From positions 277,201 through 341,200 of the forward strand of contig OZ026609.1 of the NCBI GenBank assembly GCA_964020085.1: 64,000 bases of DNA, read 5' to 3'. The position numbers and the translations under genes are program-made. Under the pieces are notes generated by a model. The model did not search any database. It saw only the letters and a program-made list of their open reading frames with translations, and was not told the DNA's origin. The DNA is from Micromussa lordhowensis. Lineage: Eukaryota; Cnidaria; Anthozoa; Scleractinia; Lobophylliidae. Shown piece by piece: positions 43,597-64,000 of the stretch (positions are counted from its first letter, which is position 1; each line of letters starts with the position of its first letter).

Positions 43597-45835
43597 GGGC
43601 GCATTGCTCCTTATTAAGATACAAGTTACAAAGGCATCGGAGAGAAGTCGGTTTGCTTAGATTTGCCAGCGTTTCTCTGGTTGAGGTCACCTCCTAGTGA
43701 CAAATCGAAAGATCTTTGTTTTGCGAGCTCAGTTGACCAGGTTCACAGACACTTCTTATAAAATGATACTGTATATAATGACTACGTTATTGAACCCTCT
43801 AGCGTGAAGATAAGAGATAAAAACAGAAATCTTTAGTATGCAAACATTAACTTGATATATAGAGACGTGTGTTCCAAGATTTCTGTCGTTCCCCAATTCT
43901 GGAAAAACTGCATACTCCACCATCAATGTCTAAGTCGACAGACTCTCTCCTTGTGAGCTTGTGACCTTTCTCGTAAGCGATCGGCCATCACTCTACAAGC
44001 TCGCATGAATTGCCACTCAGGTCGCCAGGGCGAACTCTCTCCTAAGATAACGTGACCACGTTTGAAAACTACCAGTTGGTGTAAAGTCCTAAAAACCTCG
44101 TAACCTCAAAATTTGTTATTTATTCGATTAATTAGTAATAATAGTAATAATTAGTAATAATACTTTGCTACTACCACTACTATTAATTTTAGGGAGCTTA
44201 AGCAACGACGATGGCGACGTCGAGGACGACGCCTAGTAAAAAATGAATTGATATTTTATCAGCGATACTCGCAACTGTCTAGATATGCTCAGTGCGCCAC
44301 TGGCTCTAAAAACGTGGTAGTTTTAAATATGCAATGACAGCGCTTAATTCCAAATGGAAATACGAAACATTAGTCGTCGCCGTTCGCGTTCCTCGGACTA
44401 TGCAAAACTAAGTCATTTCACGTTGTTGTTTTGTCGTTCTCGTGGCCATCGGCGTCGTGGTTTGCTCAAGCTCCTTCCAGCATCGTTTTTTGAGCGCATT
44501 TAACGGTCCTCGATACGCTTACAGGCAATTAAAGGTAACAGTGATGTTATCTAACGAATCATGGCTGTTTATGGCCTTAACGTTTGCTCTCATTTTAGTA
44601 TTCTACTTAGGAGTTGAACAACTGAATACCAGCTCTGTATCTTCATTTTGATTTAGTGTTAACAACGAAAAGCCCTCGGACCTCGTGTCGTACAATTCAA
44701 TGCAACTCGTAATCGGCGCATTCGGCCGATTTTGAAATTACTCCCCCCGATTACTCGGTCCAATTACTATATTACCTAGTAACTTTTCAACTATATGATT
44801 ACAAATTTATTTGACTCAAGAAAATTTAGTTACCCCAGTAAACCTAGTCTTTTCGGCGGAGACAAGCGAAAGCCGGAAATACGTCTGCGTTCGCAGGCTA
44901 CAGTAAACCTTAGTGAAGGTACAGAGAAAAATCTTTATAAGTAACCTGGTCTAGAGTAAAGAACACACTGCGGACAGGACAAGGCAAGGCGAGGGAATCT
45001 CCGATATGGAGAGAAACATATCGCCCAAAGTGAACTTTACACAGGCAGGCAGGCAGGCAGTCCCTCTCATTTGCATGTAAATATTTGATCCTCAAATTCA
45101 AGAACTAAAACAATAATGTTATTAAACTAGTTACAAAATAGAAAAGGCTTTATCTAAACTTGTCATGTTTAGTTTTTAGCTTTTTATCTAGGGTCTCTAA
45201 GGATATCAGTTTTTGTAACTGTAAGAGTTACCCAAGGTAAATAAAAGTATCTTCTTCTACTAACTAGCAATTCAGATACAAAATAATTAAACACAAAGTT
45301 CTGATTTTCTGGGATGCTGCGTGTTTCACTCAAAATTCACCTAACGTCTTAAATAGTCTTATTTTAGTTGGAGCGAGGTTGAGTTAGGGCCTAACTATTT
45401 TGTAATTTGTTTAAAAACCTGACGCCGTCTCTTATGAACATTTCCTACCAATGTTCGCTTCTTTATTTTTCGTCAACACGTTCAAGGTTTAGCTTTTGTT
45501 CTAATGGCGTCATACCTTCCGGTCAATTATCAATCGATACTGAAAAGTTGCGACTAAATAGCTAGATGAATGAAATATTTACCGCCATACCAGCGGTCCG
45601 TTTGTTGTTGGTGTCGCTATGACATCACCTTAGGACTTTGAACCCCCGCTCAAACTGTCAGAATGTAAATTCTCCGTAATAATTACTTAACATTGATTGA
45701 ACATTTTTCATGTCTCTCAATATCTTATGTTTTATTGCTCGCTTGGTTTATTCTCCTTAGCTCCTATCCTATCGTATCCAGCCTGGTAATGCCTTGTGTT
45801 CTTAGGAGAACTAAATTCTAGATCACTGTTTGAAA
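43597..45835. other. Gene-poor spacer after GEMIN2
   Basis: I see no gene. It contains the palindromic element at 44192-44474, a (ggca)n tract near 45043-45060 and AT-rich unique DNA. No strong poly(A) signal was found close to the GEMIN2 stop. Confidence 0.5.
44192..44474. mobile_element. Palindromic miniature element with gggagcttaagcaacgacg ends
   Basis: The left end gggagcttaagcaacgacga continues as tggcgacgtcgagg. The right end is its inverted, diverged copy (gtggccatcggcgtcg, tggtttgctcaagctcc). It is about 283 bp, non-coding, and the open frame 44442-44651 is a by-product of the right end. No clear target duplication. Confidence 0.7.
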
Positions 45836-46417
45836 TGACAAGCTTATCTAATAACTATCGTCAAGAGAAGCAACTGAGAGCTGAACACAGTTTAGAATTT
45901 GTGGAAAGCAATTGGAGATAGAACCATCGAAGATTTATTTTTCGACAAGAATTTACACGAAAATACAAGATTTAGCATCGGCAACATGAGCATCGTCATC
46001 GATATCGATAAATTGCCAAACTTTTCGTCAATCTTTGAGGAAATAGAAAGGCGAAACGGAGAAAACAGAGAGAACAGGCCGAGAGAACAGGCTGAAATCT
46101 ACAGCCAAGAAAGAAAACCAAGATCGAGTACAGTTATACAGCGAGAGTCAACCACAGGTGAACCAAACCTGGCTCGCCGAGCGAGTGACCCCACTGGGAC
46201 TAGACACAGTGTAACGCCTTCCCGCATTCGAATTCAAAGCGCGCCTTGTCCGTCTATCGATCGGTAAAAAATATTGAAAGACGAACCTCGACTGACTGAA
46301 GCAGCGAAAGATTTGAGCAACGAGGAACTTGCCTTGCTGTACGAGGACATTCTTAAACCTCTGGATTTTTACTCCATTCTGTTTACACGACTAAAGCTGG
46401 TCATTGACAAAAAATGA
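45836..46417 (+). pseudogene. Unrecognised protein-coding relic or gene with an in-frame stop
   Basis: An open frame from ATG 45986 (and open in frame back to about 45897) runs to a TAA at 46265-46267. It is low in complexity near the middle but protein-like at its start (MSIVIDIDKLPNFSSIFEEI). The same frame stays open after the TAA for 49 more codons that look like a real helical C-terminus (LSNEELALLYEDILKPLDFY) before TGA at 46415-46417. A separate ATG at 45836 opens a 28-codon frame in another phase. A unitary pseudogene, a sequencing error in the taaaaaata tract, stop read-through, or an unseen splice could explain it. I do not recognise the family. AATAAA at about 48220 could be its distant poly(A) site. 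Confidence 0.35.
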
Positions 46418-49053
46418 GCAGCTTTGTCCCTAACCTGGACTTTTGAAACGTAAGTCAACTTTTGTACACCTAGTTTAAGACACTAATCAGTGTGAATGGT
46501 GTCCCCTGTTAATTTGTTTGACACTCAAAGTTTTTCATTCAGTCGTTCATTCGCTAGACAGAAATATTACAGCGAAAAATTTGTTTCCTTAGGAATCAGA
46601 TCAAAGTTAGACGAACGAAAAGCCGGTAGTTATGAATTAAGGAAGCGAAATTATTGTAGGATGATGTTGTATAGCCCGCGCTTAACAACCATTGCTAAAT
46701 TAATATTTTATACTAGACAAAGGAAAACAATGGAATGAGTTTCAAATAATATTGTTTGGTGAAGTATAAACTGTTTCGCGGATGAAGTACATCTTTCGTT
46801 CAAGTTTTCCAAGAATCTTTTTGTAACAACAATCAACTTACTGTATCGATCGTGTTAGAACTATGACAAATTTAATTTGCACTTCTCTGGTTCTTCTATT
46901 TGAAATAATTTGGATGAAGAGTTAAAAACGTTATCCTTCCGTTACTGCGAGCTATGACTAATTACTTCTTAAGTACTTTTAATGCGCAATGCTGGGGAGT
47001 ATTATAACGTTAAACTTTTATTTTTTTGTTCCAAACAAACGTACCTACATAAAAATTCAGTCTTATCATTAACCGGCAGGGTTAAATTACTTTTCATTTT
47101 CTTTTTTTTTCTAATCATTCGCTTTATACACACATAGCCGTTTGTGTGTGTGTGTTTTTTTTTTTGTCCAATTAAGGTGACATTGTTGTAACACTTTCTT
47201 GTTAATACAATGGCTAGTTGTTGTTTTGAGAATATTGAGGGGGAAATTAGCGAAATTTTAAGAACAGGTTAGAATATACTAAGGCTCGTGAGATTTTTGT
47301 TAAGAACATTTTTTTTGCTCGCTTTTTGTTGTTGACGAGAAATGAAAAACGTTACAATCACATGTTTTTAAATTAACCGTTTATTTTACCAAAAAAATAT
47401 AGTGCGCAATCTAACCAGAATACAAAACAGATCGATAACACGAGCGCGCGCGCACAAATTACCTCCACAAGGCGGCCACTTTCATTTTCTTTGACAAAAA
47501 CAAAGTTAAATCTCATTAAATGGTAATATATATAGATTTAGCCAGGCCTAAAAGCGGAGCTCCTGGGCCGGGTCGTTCAAAGCCCGATTAAGTTAACCCA
47601 GGATAAGCGAGAATTTTGATTTGGTCAGGAGTCAACTTCAATGTTGACCATGAAGCATGGGCTCTATTTCAATGCATACATGTGGTTCTGTTCCTATAGT
47701 TATTTCCTCTTTCTCGTTCTCAGTAAGTAATATTACTGATAAGTTTTTGACCTGATGTTATTGTAATTACAAGAGTTTAAAAACTCTTGTAATCAATTTA
47801 TACAAAAGATAGAAGGGCGAAGAGATGCAGATAGTATGGGAAGGCAGCTTTAAAAGTAACAATTGCGGCGTTGTAATTGTAAGTAAATTGTTGTAGGTTT
47901 TTACTGGAGTGTCGAAAGTTACTCAGAAGTAATTTTACTATGGTATGGTCTGTTTTGGTAGAAAGGAAAATTGAAAAAAAAACTTGCGCCATCTATTCTG
48001 CTAATCAGTAATAATTCCAGTAGAGTCAACTTTCTCACCACGAGTACTCTTGGCGCTGGTTTCAGATATTTACTTTCTGTTCACTTTGGCTCATTACGAT
48101 TCTAGTTTGCAGCACTCAAAGAAAACCGCCCTAAAATATAATCTATATAATGTAAAACGATTGCTGTAAATAATGGCATGTAGTGTAAGTCATCTGATTA
48201 GTGATGTTTGTGTTCAGAATAAATGTTATTTTGATCAACATCATCTTTGTTTTTCGCTTGTGCCTTCATTAAGCTCACTGCTAGGGATCGAATAAAGTAA
48301 TCTTTGAAATCAAGGTTTGTGACTTGCATCGTCAAGTGTTACATGTACAAATTATTCAGTAAAATGAAACGAAACTAAAGATTGTTCTACATAAGCTAGA
48401 GTAAAATAGAAGAGCAAATTTGTTATTGTCTTTTAGGTATACATGGTGTCGGTAAAAATTATAGTCAGAAGCGTCGTTTTGAGATATAATGATTAAATTA
48501 GAATACTTTTTATGGTAAAAGTTTATTTCTGAACTTAATCTCTTAGAAAGCAGCTCGTAGATCGAGGGAATTTTGACGAGACGTTTTCAAGACCTATTCC
48601 ACACTAAACAGGAGGAATTTGGAAACGCGGCTTTATTCCTACGGTTACGCGGCTACCGTCCACAATAACGGAGCTTTTCGAGTACCGGAGGAATTTGAAA
48701 ACGCCGGCTGTTCGCTTCCGCGTGGACAGAAAAAATTTTAAAAACGGAACTTTTCGAAAACGCTAGCGTTATATCATGCGATTTCCCTGACATCACATGC
48801 TGGTGTTGTCTTGCATGTGACTATAATGCGATACCAGGAAGCCGAAGACCTCCGGGGGAACTCCGGGGGAACTCCCATATGAAATGGTCGGGAAAGCTCG
48901 TCGTCTCGCTTAGCGGTAAGAATCAAGGATTCTGGTCTCACTTAAGAGTGTTCACGACGAAACGCCACTATATTTAGCTGCCATAGTATCTTCGAGGCTG
49001 CAGTCGACGAAATAATAATAATAATAACGAAAAAATAATAAATAACAATTATT

Positions 49054-49832
49054 AACCGCGCGGCCATGGGCCGAGCGCGGTTCTTGCTCTGCACGGGGTT
49101 TTTTTTTTTTCGTCTTCGTGTCACCAGACGCAGACCTCCGCGGATGATGTCTTCATCAACCAATTGTCTTCACCGGATGATGTCATCCTCAGCCAATTAC
49201 AGGCCATTTCTCAGCTCTTTTCGTCATATCTCCCCCTCAGGAGGGTTTTGTCAAGTTAGCGAATTAACTGCTTACACAAAAAATGGCGGGCCTTCGGCGA
49301 TGGGCGTCAGGACATTTGCAAGGATAAAGCATCTAATTTGGGACCAGTTGCTGGCTAGTAAGGCTGACATTATCCAGAGTTAAGCTGTATTTTCGTTTTG
49401 CGTGCAAAACAGAACATTTTGTAATCTGGAATGTTTGCATTGTTTCTGTTCACTTTCAAAGGGGATATTCAATGCGCTAAAAAGGTATACGTCTGGCCAT
49501 GGAATACGCTGACGGTGATAAATGTAAGATCGTGTATAGTTCGCCAGAAGCAATGGTGGAATTTTCTTGGGAAAAAAAGTTAAAACTTAGCCTTAGCGCT
49601 CGTCAAAAACCCTTGTGTAAAATTTATATTGAAAGGTCAAAGTATTTTTTCATTAGACGTAAACAAAATTCTCCGATTACAAGTCACGCTAAACTCGCGC
49701 TATGCAAAGAATGTAATCAGATATTCCTTTTTTCGTATATTTGATGAAGGGCAGGAGAGTCACGTTTCGCAGACAGTGTAAGTAACCACGTTTTTTTTCA
49801 AGCGCGGTTACAACCGCACCGCGGTTCTTGTT
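49054..49832. repeat. Dispersed ~0.78-kb repeat with gcgcggtt-type ends
   Basis: The left end (aaccgcgcggccatgggccg, agcgcggttcttg) and right end (caagcgcggttacaaccgca, ccgcggttcttg) share the gcgcggtt/aaccgcgc motif. The block is related to 18775-19060. An 82-codon frame at 49499-49744 lies in DNA shared with that other copy and is not supported as a gene. Confidence 0.55.
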
Positions 49833-49837
49833 CCATG

Positions 49838-50160
49838 AGCCCGAGTTGGATATGATGTGATAAAATAACCAACGAGCGCGTAGCGCGAGTTGGTTGTAAT
49901 CACTTCATATCCAATAAGGGCGAATGGAATAATTGTTTTAGTAAATTCTCAAACCGGGTTTTGTCGCCGATTTTTATTTCGGCCATTACAGAGGGCTGAA
50001 GTTGAAAACTTCGTGCGGAAAATTTTTAAACTTGGCGCACTATATTCCATATTTCCATTGGCTCATAGTCGGAGTTTTTTAGCCAATCAAAAAGCTAGAA
50101 ATGCAATAGTCGGAGCTGAGAATTTACTAATAATATATAGCCACGCCCATGATTAGTCTC
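49838..50160. repeat. Composite palindromic repeat
   Basis: First part: gttggatatgatgtgata and cacttcatatccaataag mirror each other around the gagcgcgtagcgcgag centre, and aataattg follows. Second part: gttttagtaaattctcaaac near 49935 pairs with gctgagaatttactaataat near 50115. Related to the units at 16834-17256. Confidence 0.6.
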
Positions 50161-51231
50161 CTTTACGGGTTTAAATCACATTTTTCGACGAGCAACCCCG
50201 GCGCCATCACCGGGCCGAAGACATGGATCCTCCTCCATGACATAGTCTGGACTTCGCCAACTGCGCACAATAGTAGAAACGAATTAGTTCTCTCCCAGTT
50301 CGTGTGAAATAAAAAAGATCTTTACTAAGGTGAAACCCAAAATATATATATCTTACTAGTGTAGCCAAAGCTATGAAAGTGCTGCGGAAATTGGGATGTT
50401 GTTTGCAAATTGAAGTAGGGATTGTATAGAGCTTGTGTAGAAATGGTTGTTTGGAGATTTATTATCCAACGATTTCTTTTCCCAGAATTCTGACTTGCCA
50501 AGGTTTTGAACTTCACGCGGCCGGGAGGAATGAGGCGAGTACAAATATCTGTTATTTGTACTCGTTTCGAGCGATATTTGTACTCTAGGAAGAAGAGTTG
50601 GATAATAAAAGACCAAAACGTCAGTTCGAAGGATAAGTTTAAACGCGACTCGCAAAATAAAATATAATTTGTATCTATTTGTAGAAGTCCAGTAACTATG
50701 TTTTGCATTTGGCATATAATTCAGTAACATCAAACTATTTCAACACGTAAAAATAATGTACAAGATAAATGTGACAGCGTAATTGTGTCGATTTATAAGT
50801 TATAAGAACGGAAACAACAACGGTAAAAATGTCGAGTTTGCTCTTTGATATTCTTCAACTGTAGAAATAATTAATAAATACCCAAAATTATCTGTTAATT
50901 TTTTTGTGTAAAGATAAGAATATACGGAAGTGTAGCAAAAAAACAAATAACAAATAATATCTTCAACAGTAGAAAAACTAATACCCAAATTATCTGTTAA
51001 ATTTTTGTGTAAAGATAAGAATATATGGAAGTGTACCAAATAAAACAAATAATTATTTGTTGTCAGATACGAAACACACGACATTGTCACTGACTTCTTC
51101 AAATGTGTAGTCGTGGATGTTGTTTTAAAATGTTCGAGGATTGCAAAGCGTTTGAGAATAAAATGAAAACAAAAGAAACAAATTCAAAAATGATCTCCAG
51201 ATTTGGAATGATACGTAAAGACTGCTCACAT

Positions 51232-52952
51232 TTACACTCTGTGGGGGTCCACTAAGCGAGTGTCACCAGAGCTCGGGGTTTTTCTGAAGTTGAACTTCCC
51301 ACGATGTGACTTGGGCGACTCGGTTTTGTGATTTGACTTCGATTGTCTCACTTGTTCATTGCTTCGCCGTTTAAGTCCGCCACCAAAGTTCTTTTTCCGC
51401 CATTCAGCAAAGCGACTTGTCCTGCGATCACCTTTATGACTTTCACTTCGGTTTGATTTACTTCCACTATTTTCCCTTCCGTCCAGCTCACTTCCTCCAC
51501 GATTTGCATGAAATTTGTCCTTGAAGTGCTGGATGGTCGATCTGCTTCTTTTCCGCAAACTGCTCTGGCTTCCGGTAGCAGTGACTTCCGGGAGGGGCTC
51601 AGGGGATGGTACGTCAGGTCCACTTAAAGATAAATGCGGGCTCAAAGTGGACTCGCTGTTGTTAATTGGCGGGCTTAGAGCTGGACATGCGCATGCGCCT
51701 TGGCATCCATTCTTGCAGTAGGTGGTGAGCGATTCTCTTTCACTCTCACTACCCGTCGAGCTGACTTCTTCTTCCTAAGAGAAATTATTTAGAACTGAAA
51801 CAATTATGCGCACGTAACGATACCTGTAAAATAATTATGGTAACTCAACGTTATTAGGCCGGGGTACACGTGAAGGCTGCTTTGACATCGCTTAATAACA
51901 CGGCCTTTCTGCCAATATCTCGGTCACGTTTCAAGCGGTTTTGTGTAAATTTTTGGGTGATGTTTGGGCATTTTGGGAAAGAGATATTTTTTCTCAAAGG
52001 ATAGGTTAAATTGAGGAAAATATGAAATGTTGAAGATTTGATGGATTTGGAAAATTGAAATTTGAAGTGAAGAATTAGTAGACGGATACCAAACAGTCCC
52101 CTACCAACCAGGGGCTCTCTTTTGCGGGGGTCAACTGTCTGGTAGTGTTTCCAACCCATCTTAATCCTAACAATTTCCTTTTAACATTTCTTCAAATTTC
52201 ACTCCTATTCATGTTTACCCCCGCCTTAAACCATATGAGCATTATTCCGAAAAGAATGTTATCACGATTTCTTTTCCCCTATATCCTTTCGTGCTTCCAC
52301 GCTTTTCGTGTTTTTTATTCATTTTGACGGCGCGCGTAATCTCTCAGAAAACCGCTGCGGATCGGGAGAGACAAGAGCGCGCGCAGAGAAGAAACCAAAT
52401 GTTTCGGCGCAGCTGAACCAGGCATTAAATGCTATGAATGTTTTCCAGTTTGACTGCGCATGAATACGCAGTATGTTGTGATTTTTGTTTTGCTTATTTG
52501 TTTTTGTTTTGTTGTGCTTTCGATAATTTATCTTGCGCTATTAAAATAGCGCGTTACCAATTGCCTTGTGTAGTCTTACCTTGCCTGTCCTAAGTTGAAA
52601 CAAGGTCGCGAAGATAATGTAGATGCTTATTTAAATGCCAGTTCATCTTATTATACAAAGCAGTTCTATTTATACTTCTCGCTAACGTAACACCTTTCAC
52701 GGTGTTTTTCTGACCTACCTCTACTATTTCGATCTGGTCCACTTCTATCGGCTCCACAGGTGTGGGCGTCGATATTTTTTCTTCTTCAGGTTTTGCATGT
52801 TTGCGCTGATTACCTATGTACAACATTAAAAGCGCAATTATTAACAAACCAAGTGCTAATAGCCAATGCCCTAATTCACCCAATAAAAACAACAACGACA
52901 TATTGGTTGTCACATGTTGATTGCCGCATGCGCTTCGACAATTTTTCGTCAT
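51232..52952 (-). CDS. Single-pass membrane protein of unknown family
   Basis: Two exons on the minus strand (52952-52719 and 51774-51232) join in phase 0 at clean GT/AG sites to 258 residues. The N-terminus is short and has cysteines (CRSACGNQ). One hydrophobic segment follows (LLALGLLIIALLMLYIG, about residues 30-46). Then come a basic patch (NQRKHAKPEEEK), an acidic linker (EPIEVDQIEIVE, EEEVSSTGSESERES), a Cys cluster (YCKNGCQGACACPA), a Pro/Ser stretch, and a strongly basic, Ser-rich tail (KRSRSTIQHFKDKF, RFAEWRKKNFGGG, SHRGKFNFRK). The long charged tail is probably cytoplasmic. I do not recognise a family and give no function. Exon structure and composition make a real gene likely; no neighbour informs its role. 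Confidence 0.7.
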
Positions 52953-53161
52953 AGCGGATAATTATGACAACATGAACGCGGTGCAACATGAACTCAGTGG
53001 ACTGGTGGCGAGTTTTCTCTTCATGACACCGTACGTTTTATTGATGATCGTGTAAAGAAAAACGAAAACAAGAAGAAACTTTTAAGGTACGGAATTAAAG
53101 TGTCTCGATCAAAACCAATATCGAGTAATGGAGTTATACTCTGAAATTACAACAAACTTCA

Positions 53162-53407
53162 GGCCAGGTTGTTCGAAGCTCGAAAAAACTTAACCTCGGA
53201 TTAGCGAGAATTTTCAGCTTCTTTTTCAGGATTTCAGCTTTGTATCTTTGCGGTGAAGGTTTTCTGTTTATATTGTTTGCCCTTCAGCTTTGAGTTTGAA
53301 TGATGTCAAACTACACAAAACATAAGCAGTGTAAACATTTTTGACCATTTTTATACAAGAAAAAATACTCCTGGGTTAACGTTAAACGGCTTTCGAACAA
53401 CTCGGCC
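53162..53407. mobile_element. Inverted-repeat miniature element, ~246 bp
   Basis: The left end ggccaggttgttcgaagc and right end ggctttcgaacaactcggcc are inverted copies. cttaacctcggattagcgag inside the left end and tgggttaacgttaaa inside the right extend the dyad. A solo left end (gggtcgttcaaagcccgatt) is at about 47567. Confidence 0.75.
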
Positions 53408-54066
53408 TACTGATTAGGTACTGGACTTACCAGTACCTAATCCAATTAATATTTACCTAGCTAACATTCTTTTGTGCCTTAGTTTCCACTCATTTGACAA
53501 AAAAAGAAATCACATCAGACAGGTATTTTTTAACGTTGTTGGAAGCGATCTAAGTGATTTTCGTTAATAAGCTAGCCCTTTCTATTTGCTAACAAAGATA
53601 TTATTCCATCTAATGCATAAGAACAATACATGTATAATAAATGTAATAGCTCTAAATGTAATGTTATGTTAGCTTTAATTCGTTTCTCAGATACGTTTTA
53701 TCTCGTCGTTTCGAAACGTTTTTTGTTATTCCGCTTAGATGCCCTCCCCGAGTACAAGCCCGTCGTTTGCAAGCCTACCCAAAACTTATGAAATCATATA
53801 AGCCCAGGGCTTTGACGTGGGATTGTACGGTACGCAGACGCAATAAGATGATGATAATTAGCCCCTATTGTTGGCAATTTCCAACAAAAGTCGGTAATCA
53901 TATATCATATTATAGCTGGCATACCGCGTACTTCTATTATGTTGTGTATTGTTAATTACCAAATGTTCCTTGAGATAATTGGGAACAGAGCCATTTATAC
54001 GCTTATAAAAATAGCATATTTGTTAATTTTACTTTAAAACCGTTGTTTTAGCAAGAACTTATTATT

Positions 54067-54570
54067 TCGTAATTTTACTGTTTGTGAAAAGGTATCCATC
54101 CTAGCTTATTAAAAAGTGTCACAGAGGGTGCTAGGCGGTCGGCATTTAAATTGACTCTAGCTGCTCGCTTCTGCAATTTGAAGACTCTGTCAAGTAGCTC
54201 CTTGTCAAATGATGACCAAATGACTTCAGCGTAGCTCATTACTGAGCGAATAATAGCATTATAGAACAATAACCGTTGTTAAGAGACAGAAAAGCTCTGA
54301 TTTTTCTCAAAACACCTATGCGCGAGGCAAGCTTATTGCAAAGATTTTCAACATAACGGTCAAATGAGTGAGCTATCACTTGTTAAACCTGAAAGTGTTG
54401 CACTCTTTACATTTGCGAGCCTTTTTGTCCTCAACTGTGACAACTAGTTCATCATTGATCTTAGAGGCCGGGCGCTTTCCATTGATCGATAAGACTTTGA
54501 CTCGTTGATTGGGAGAATATTCGAGTCTGCCCAGTGACGTATTTCAGTTGTGGAGTTATTTAGTTTAAGT
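54067..54570 (-). pseudogene. LINE reverse-transcriptase relic
   Basis: Minus-strand reading gives the C-terminal part of a non-LTR retrotransposon reverse transcriptase in broken frames. The pieces are KVLSINGKRPASKINDELVV, then NKLASRIGVLRKIRAFLS, then a frame break and MSYAEVIWSSFDKELLDRVF, LQKRAARVNLNADR, and FNKLGWIPFHKQ. The order matches the thumb region of LINE polymerases. Stops and frame shifts show it is dead. No endonuclease domain is seen. Confidence 0.75.
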
Positions 54571-54649
54571 TCAATCAATCCTTGGCTCATTAACTCAGTA
54601 GTTGTCAGCTATGTAGAACCAACTGATCTAGTCATTGGGTTAGGATAGG

Positions 54650-54795
54650 AGGGGTAGCCTCTTCCAGGCGCTTAGTCAGTTAGGTTGTAGCGCGAAAACC
54701 AGCGAGCGAAAAAAATAGAGAAGCGCGCTTCTCGTCTATTTTTCCGCTCGCCGTTTTCTGCGCCCCCAAGTAACTGAACGCCTAGAAGACGCTAG
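54650..54795. repeat. Palindromic miniature element, ~145 bp
   Basis: tagcctcttccaggcg, cagcgagcgaaaaaaataga and gaagcgc mirror gcgcttctcgtctattttt, cgctcgccg and cgcctagaagacgcta. Non-coding. Confidence 0.7.
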
Positions 54796-55591
54796 GGGGA
54801 GGGGGATTGAGAGAAAAGACCGATGTTTATCACTTTTAAATAAAATCCACAGTTTCACAAATATCTAAATATCCCTCGCGAGAAAGACTAGTTGTTTTAT
54901 TTCACACTAAGATACAAAACATAGCTTTTAAACGATATTGAACTTAAACTGTACATTTAAAAATTATTTCATAATTGTAACTCACATTTCATGAGTTTTG
55001 CCGTCAATGCTTCATATTTTGCGGTTTTTGCTTTCTTGTTTTCTTTTATGGCTTGATCAGTCAAAACCCAAATAAATCCAGAAGACAGAGAACTCAAAAA
55101 GCAACCGCTGCAGAAAAACTTCATCTTGTTGTTGTAAACGTTAGCGTGTAGGAGTTAATAGGCATTCAAACAGTCCATTATTCACGACAAGAGAGGGCAA
55201 ACTCTAGTGACATCTTCAGGGAGTTGAATAAGCCTTCGAAATCTCTGAAATATTTCAGAACTCGTGGCGAGCTCTCAAAGTAATGTCTGTGATTTGTTGT
55301 TTAAGTCAGTATCCATATTGGTTCCCAGTTCTACACGGCTGTCCCTTCTGGGCCACCACTCTCTCTAGTTGTCAAAGCTGCATCCAACATTGTTACAAAC
55401 ACTTCCGGTTTAGGTTACCTCCGGTTACGTCATATGTCATACAGTGCGCCCTCGACCAATCACGATTGATAGACGTTTCCAAATACACACAACGACGGCA
55501 ATGTAACGCGAAGTTCACAGAAGTCTCTGAAGGAGCGTGTGATAATCCTTTTGATGATGGTATGTTCGTCCTTGTTCGATCGTTCAGGCCG

Positions 55592-64000
<8,409 letters not shown>

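Larger units (their letters stand above)
46418..51231. other. Repeat-rich stretch without a convincing gene
   Basis: It holds AT-rich DNA, a (gt)n/T tract near 47145-47165, a solo end of the gttcgaa-type element near 47566-47600, the dispersed repeats at 49054-50160 and degenerate repeat copies at 50330-50760 (minus-strand frames rich in Tyr/Leu without motifs). The duplicated block caaattatctgttaa at 50884 and 50990 is a local tandem of about 105 bp. Confidence 0.5.

Noticed and set aside
44442..44651. 70-codon frame with hydrophobic segment LFMALTFALILVFYLG
   Set aside because: It begins in the right end of a miniature element, lacks a good ATG, and no flanking exon could be matched.
49499..49744. 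82-codon frame beginning MEYADGDKCK
   Set aside because: The DNA is shared with the repeat at 18775-19060 and the frame is not conserved there.
49890..50156. 88-codon frame (SQTGFCRRFLFRP region)
   Set aside because: It lies within a palindromic repeat whose inverted end is at about 50115, so the peptide is repeat-derived.

Overview
This is a eukaryotic nuclear window, most likely from an anthozoan cnidarian and probably a stony coral. The genes are split by many short GT-AG introns, the non-coding DNA is AT-rich, and intergenic and intronic DNA is full of palindromic miniature elements, tRNA-derived SINEs and Penelope-like and LINE fragments. The conserved proteins look animal, but one mitochondrial-ribosome-type gene has no human counterpart I know of. 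No prokaryotic, viral, CRISPR or rRNA feature was seen.

Left end (1-13 kb): a tandem array on the + strand of small secreted proteins with four conserved cysteines and a C-terminal WYGEDL...DVYVLYV signature. It has one 3'-complete copy cut by the window edge (335-783), two complete two-exon copies (5355-6379, 11987-12735) and one decayed copy (about 9831-10003). Intergenic DNA behind copies A and B is also duplicated. I do not recognise a named family.

Middle (14-43.6 kb): five conserved single-copy genes alternating in strand. They are rabenosyn-5 (RBSN, +, 14218-20676, 9 exons), mitochondrial ribosomal protein mS25 (MRPS25, -, 21610-24604, 4 exons), a second L51/S25/CI-B8-domain protein resembling fungal mL61/Mrp49 (+, 24766-29442, 4 exons), an ARMC10-like armadillo protein (-, 30341-35790, 6 exons) and GEMIN2 (+, 35882-43596, 11 exons). 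All splice phases close exactly. Two divergent pairs share very short promoters: MRPS25 with the mL61-like gene (161 bp) and ARMC10 with GEMIN2 (91 bp). RBSN beside MRPS25 is also the human 3p25 arrangement.

Right part (43.6-64 kb): a doubtful gene or pseudogene with an in-frame stop (45836-46417), a repeat-rich stretch, an unrecognised single-pass membrane protein (-, 51232-52952), a LINE relic, and the 3' half of muskelin (MKLN1, -, 55592 to beyond the right edge, 15 exons here, 377 codons in phase).

Mobile DNA of most interest: a 2,069-bp element (32938-35006) in ARMC10 intron 1, bounded by a perfect 9-bp target duplication, with inverted minisatellite ends and a captured protein-kinase N-lobe (Pack-MULE-like architecture); and a 1,220-bp foldback element (25439-26658) with about 0.5-kb inverted arms, both carrying the same exon-like reading frame, in intron 1 of the mL61-like gene.
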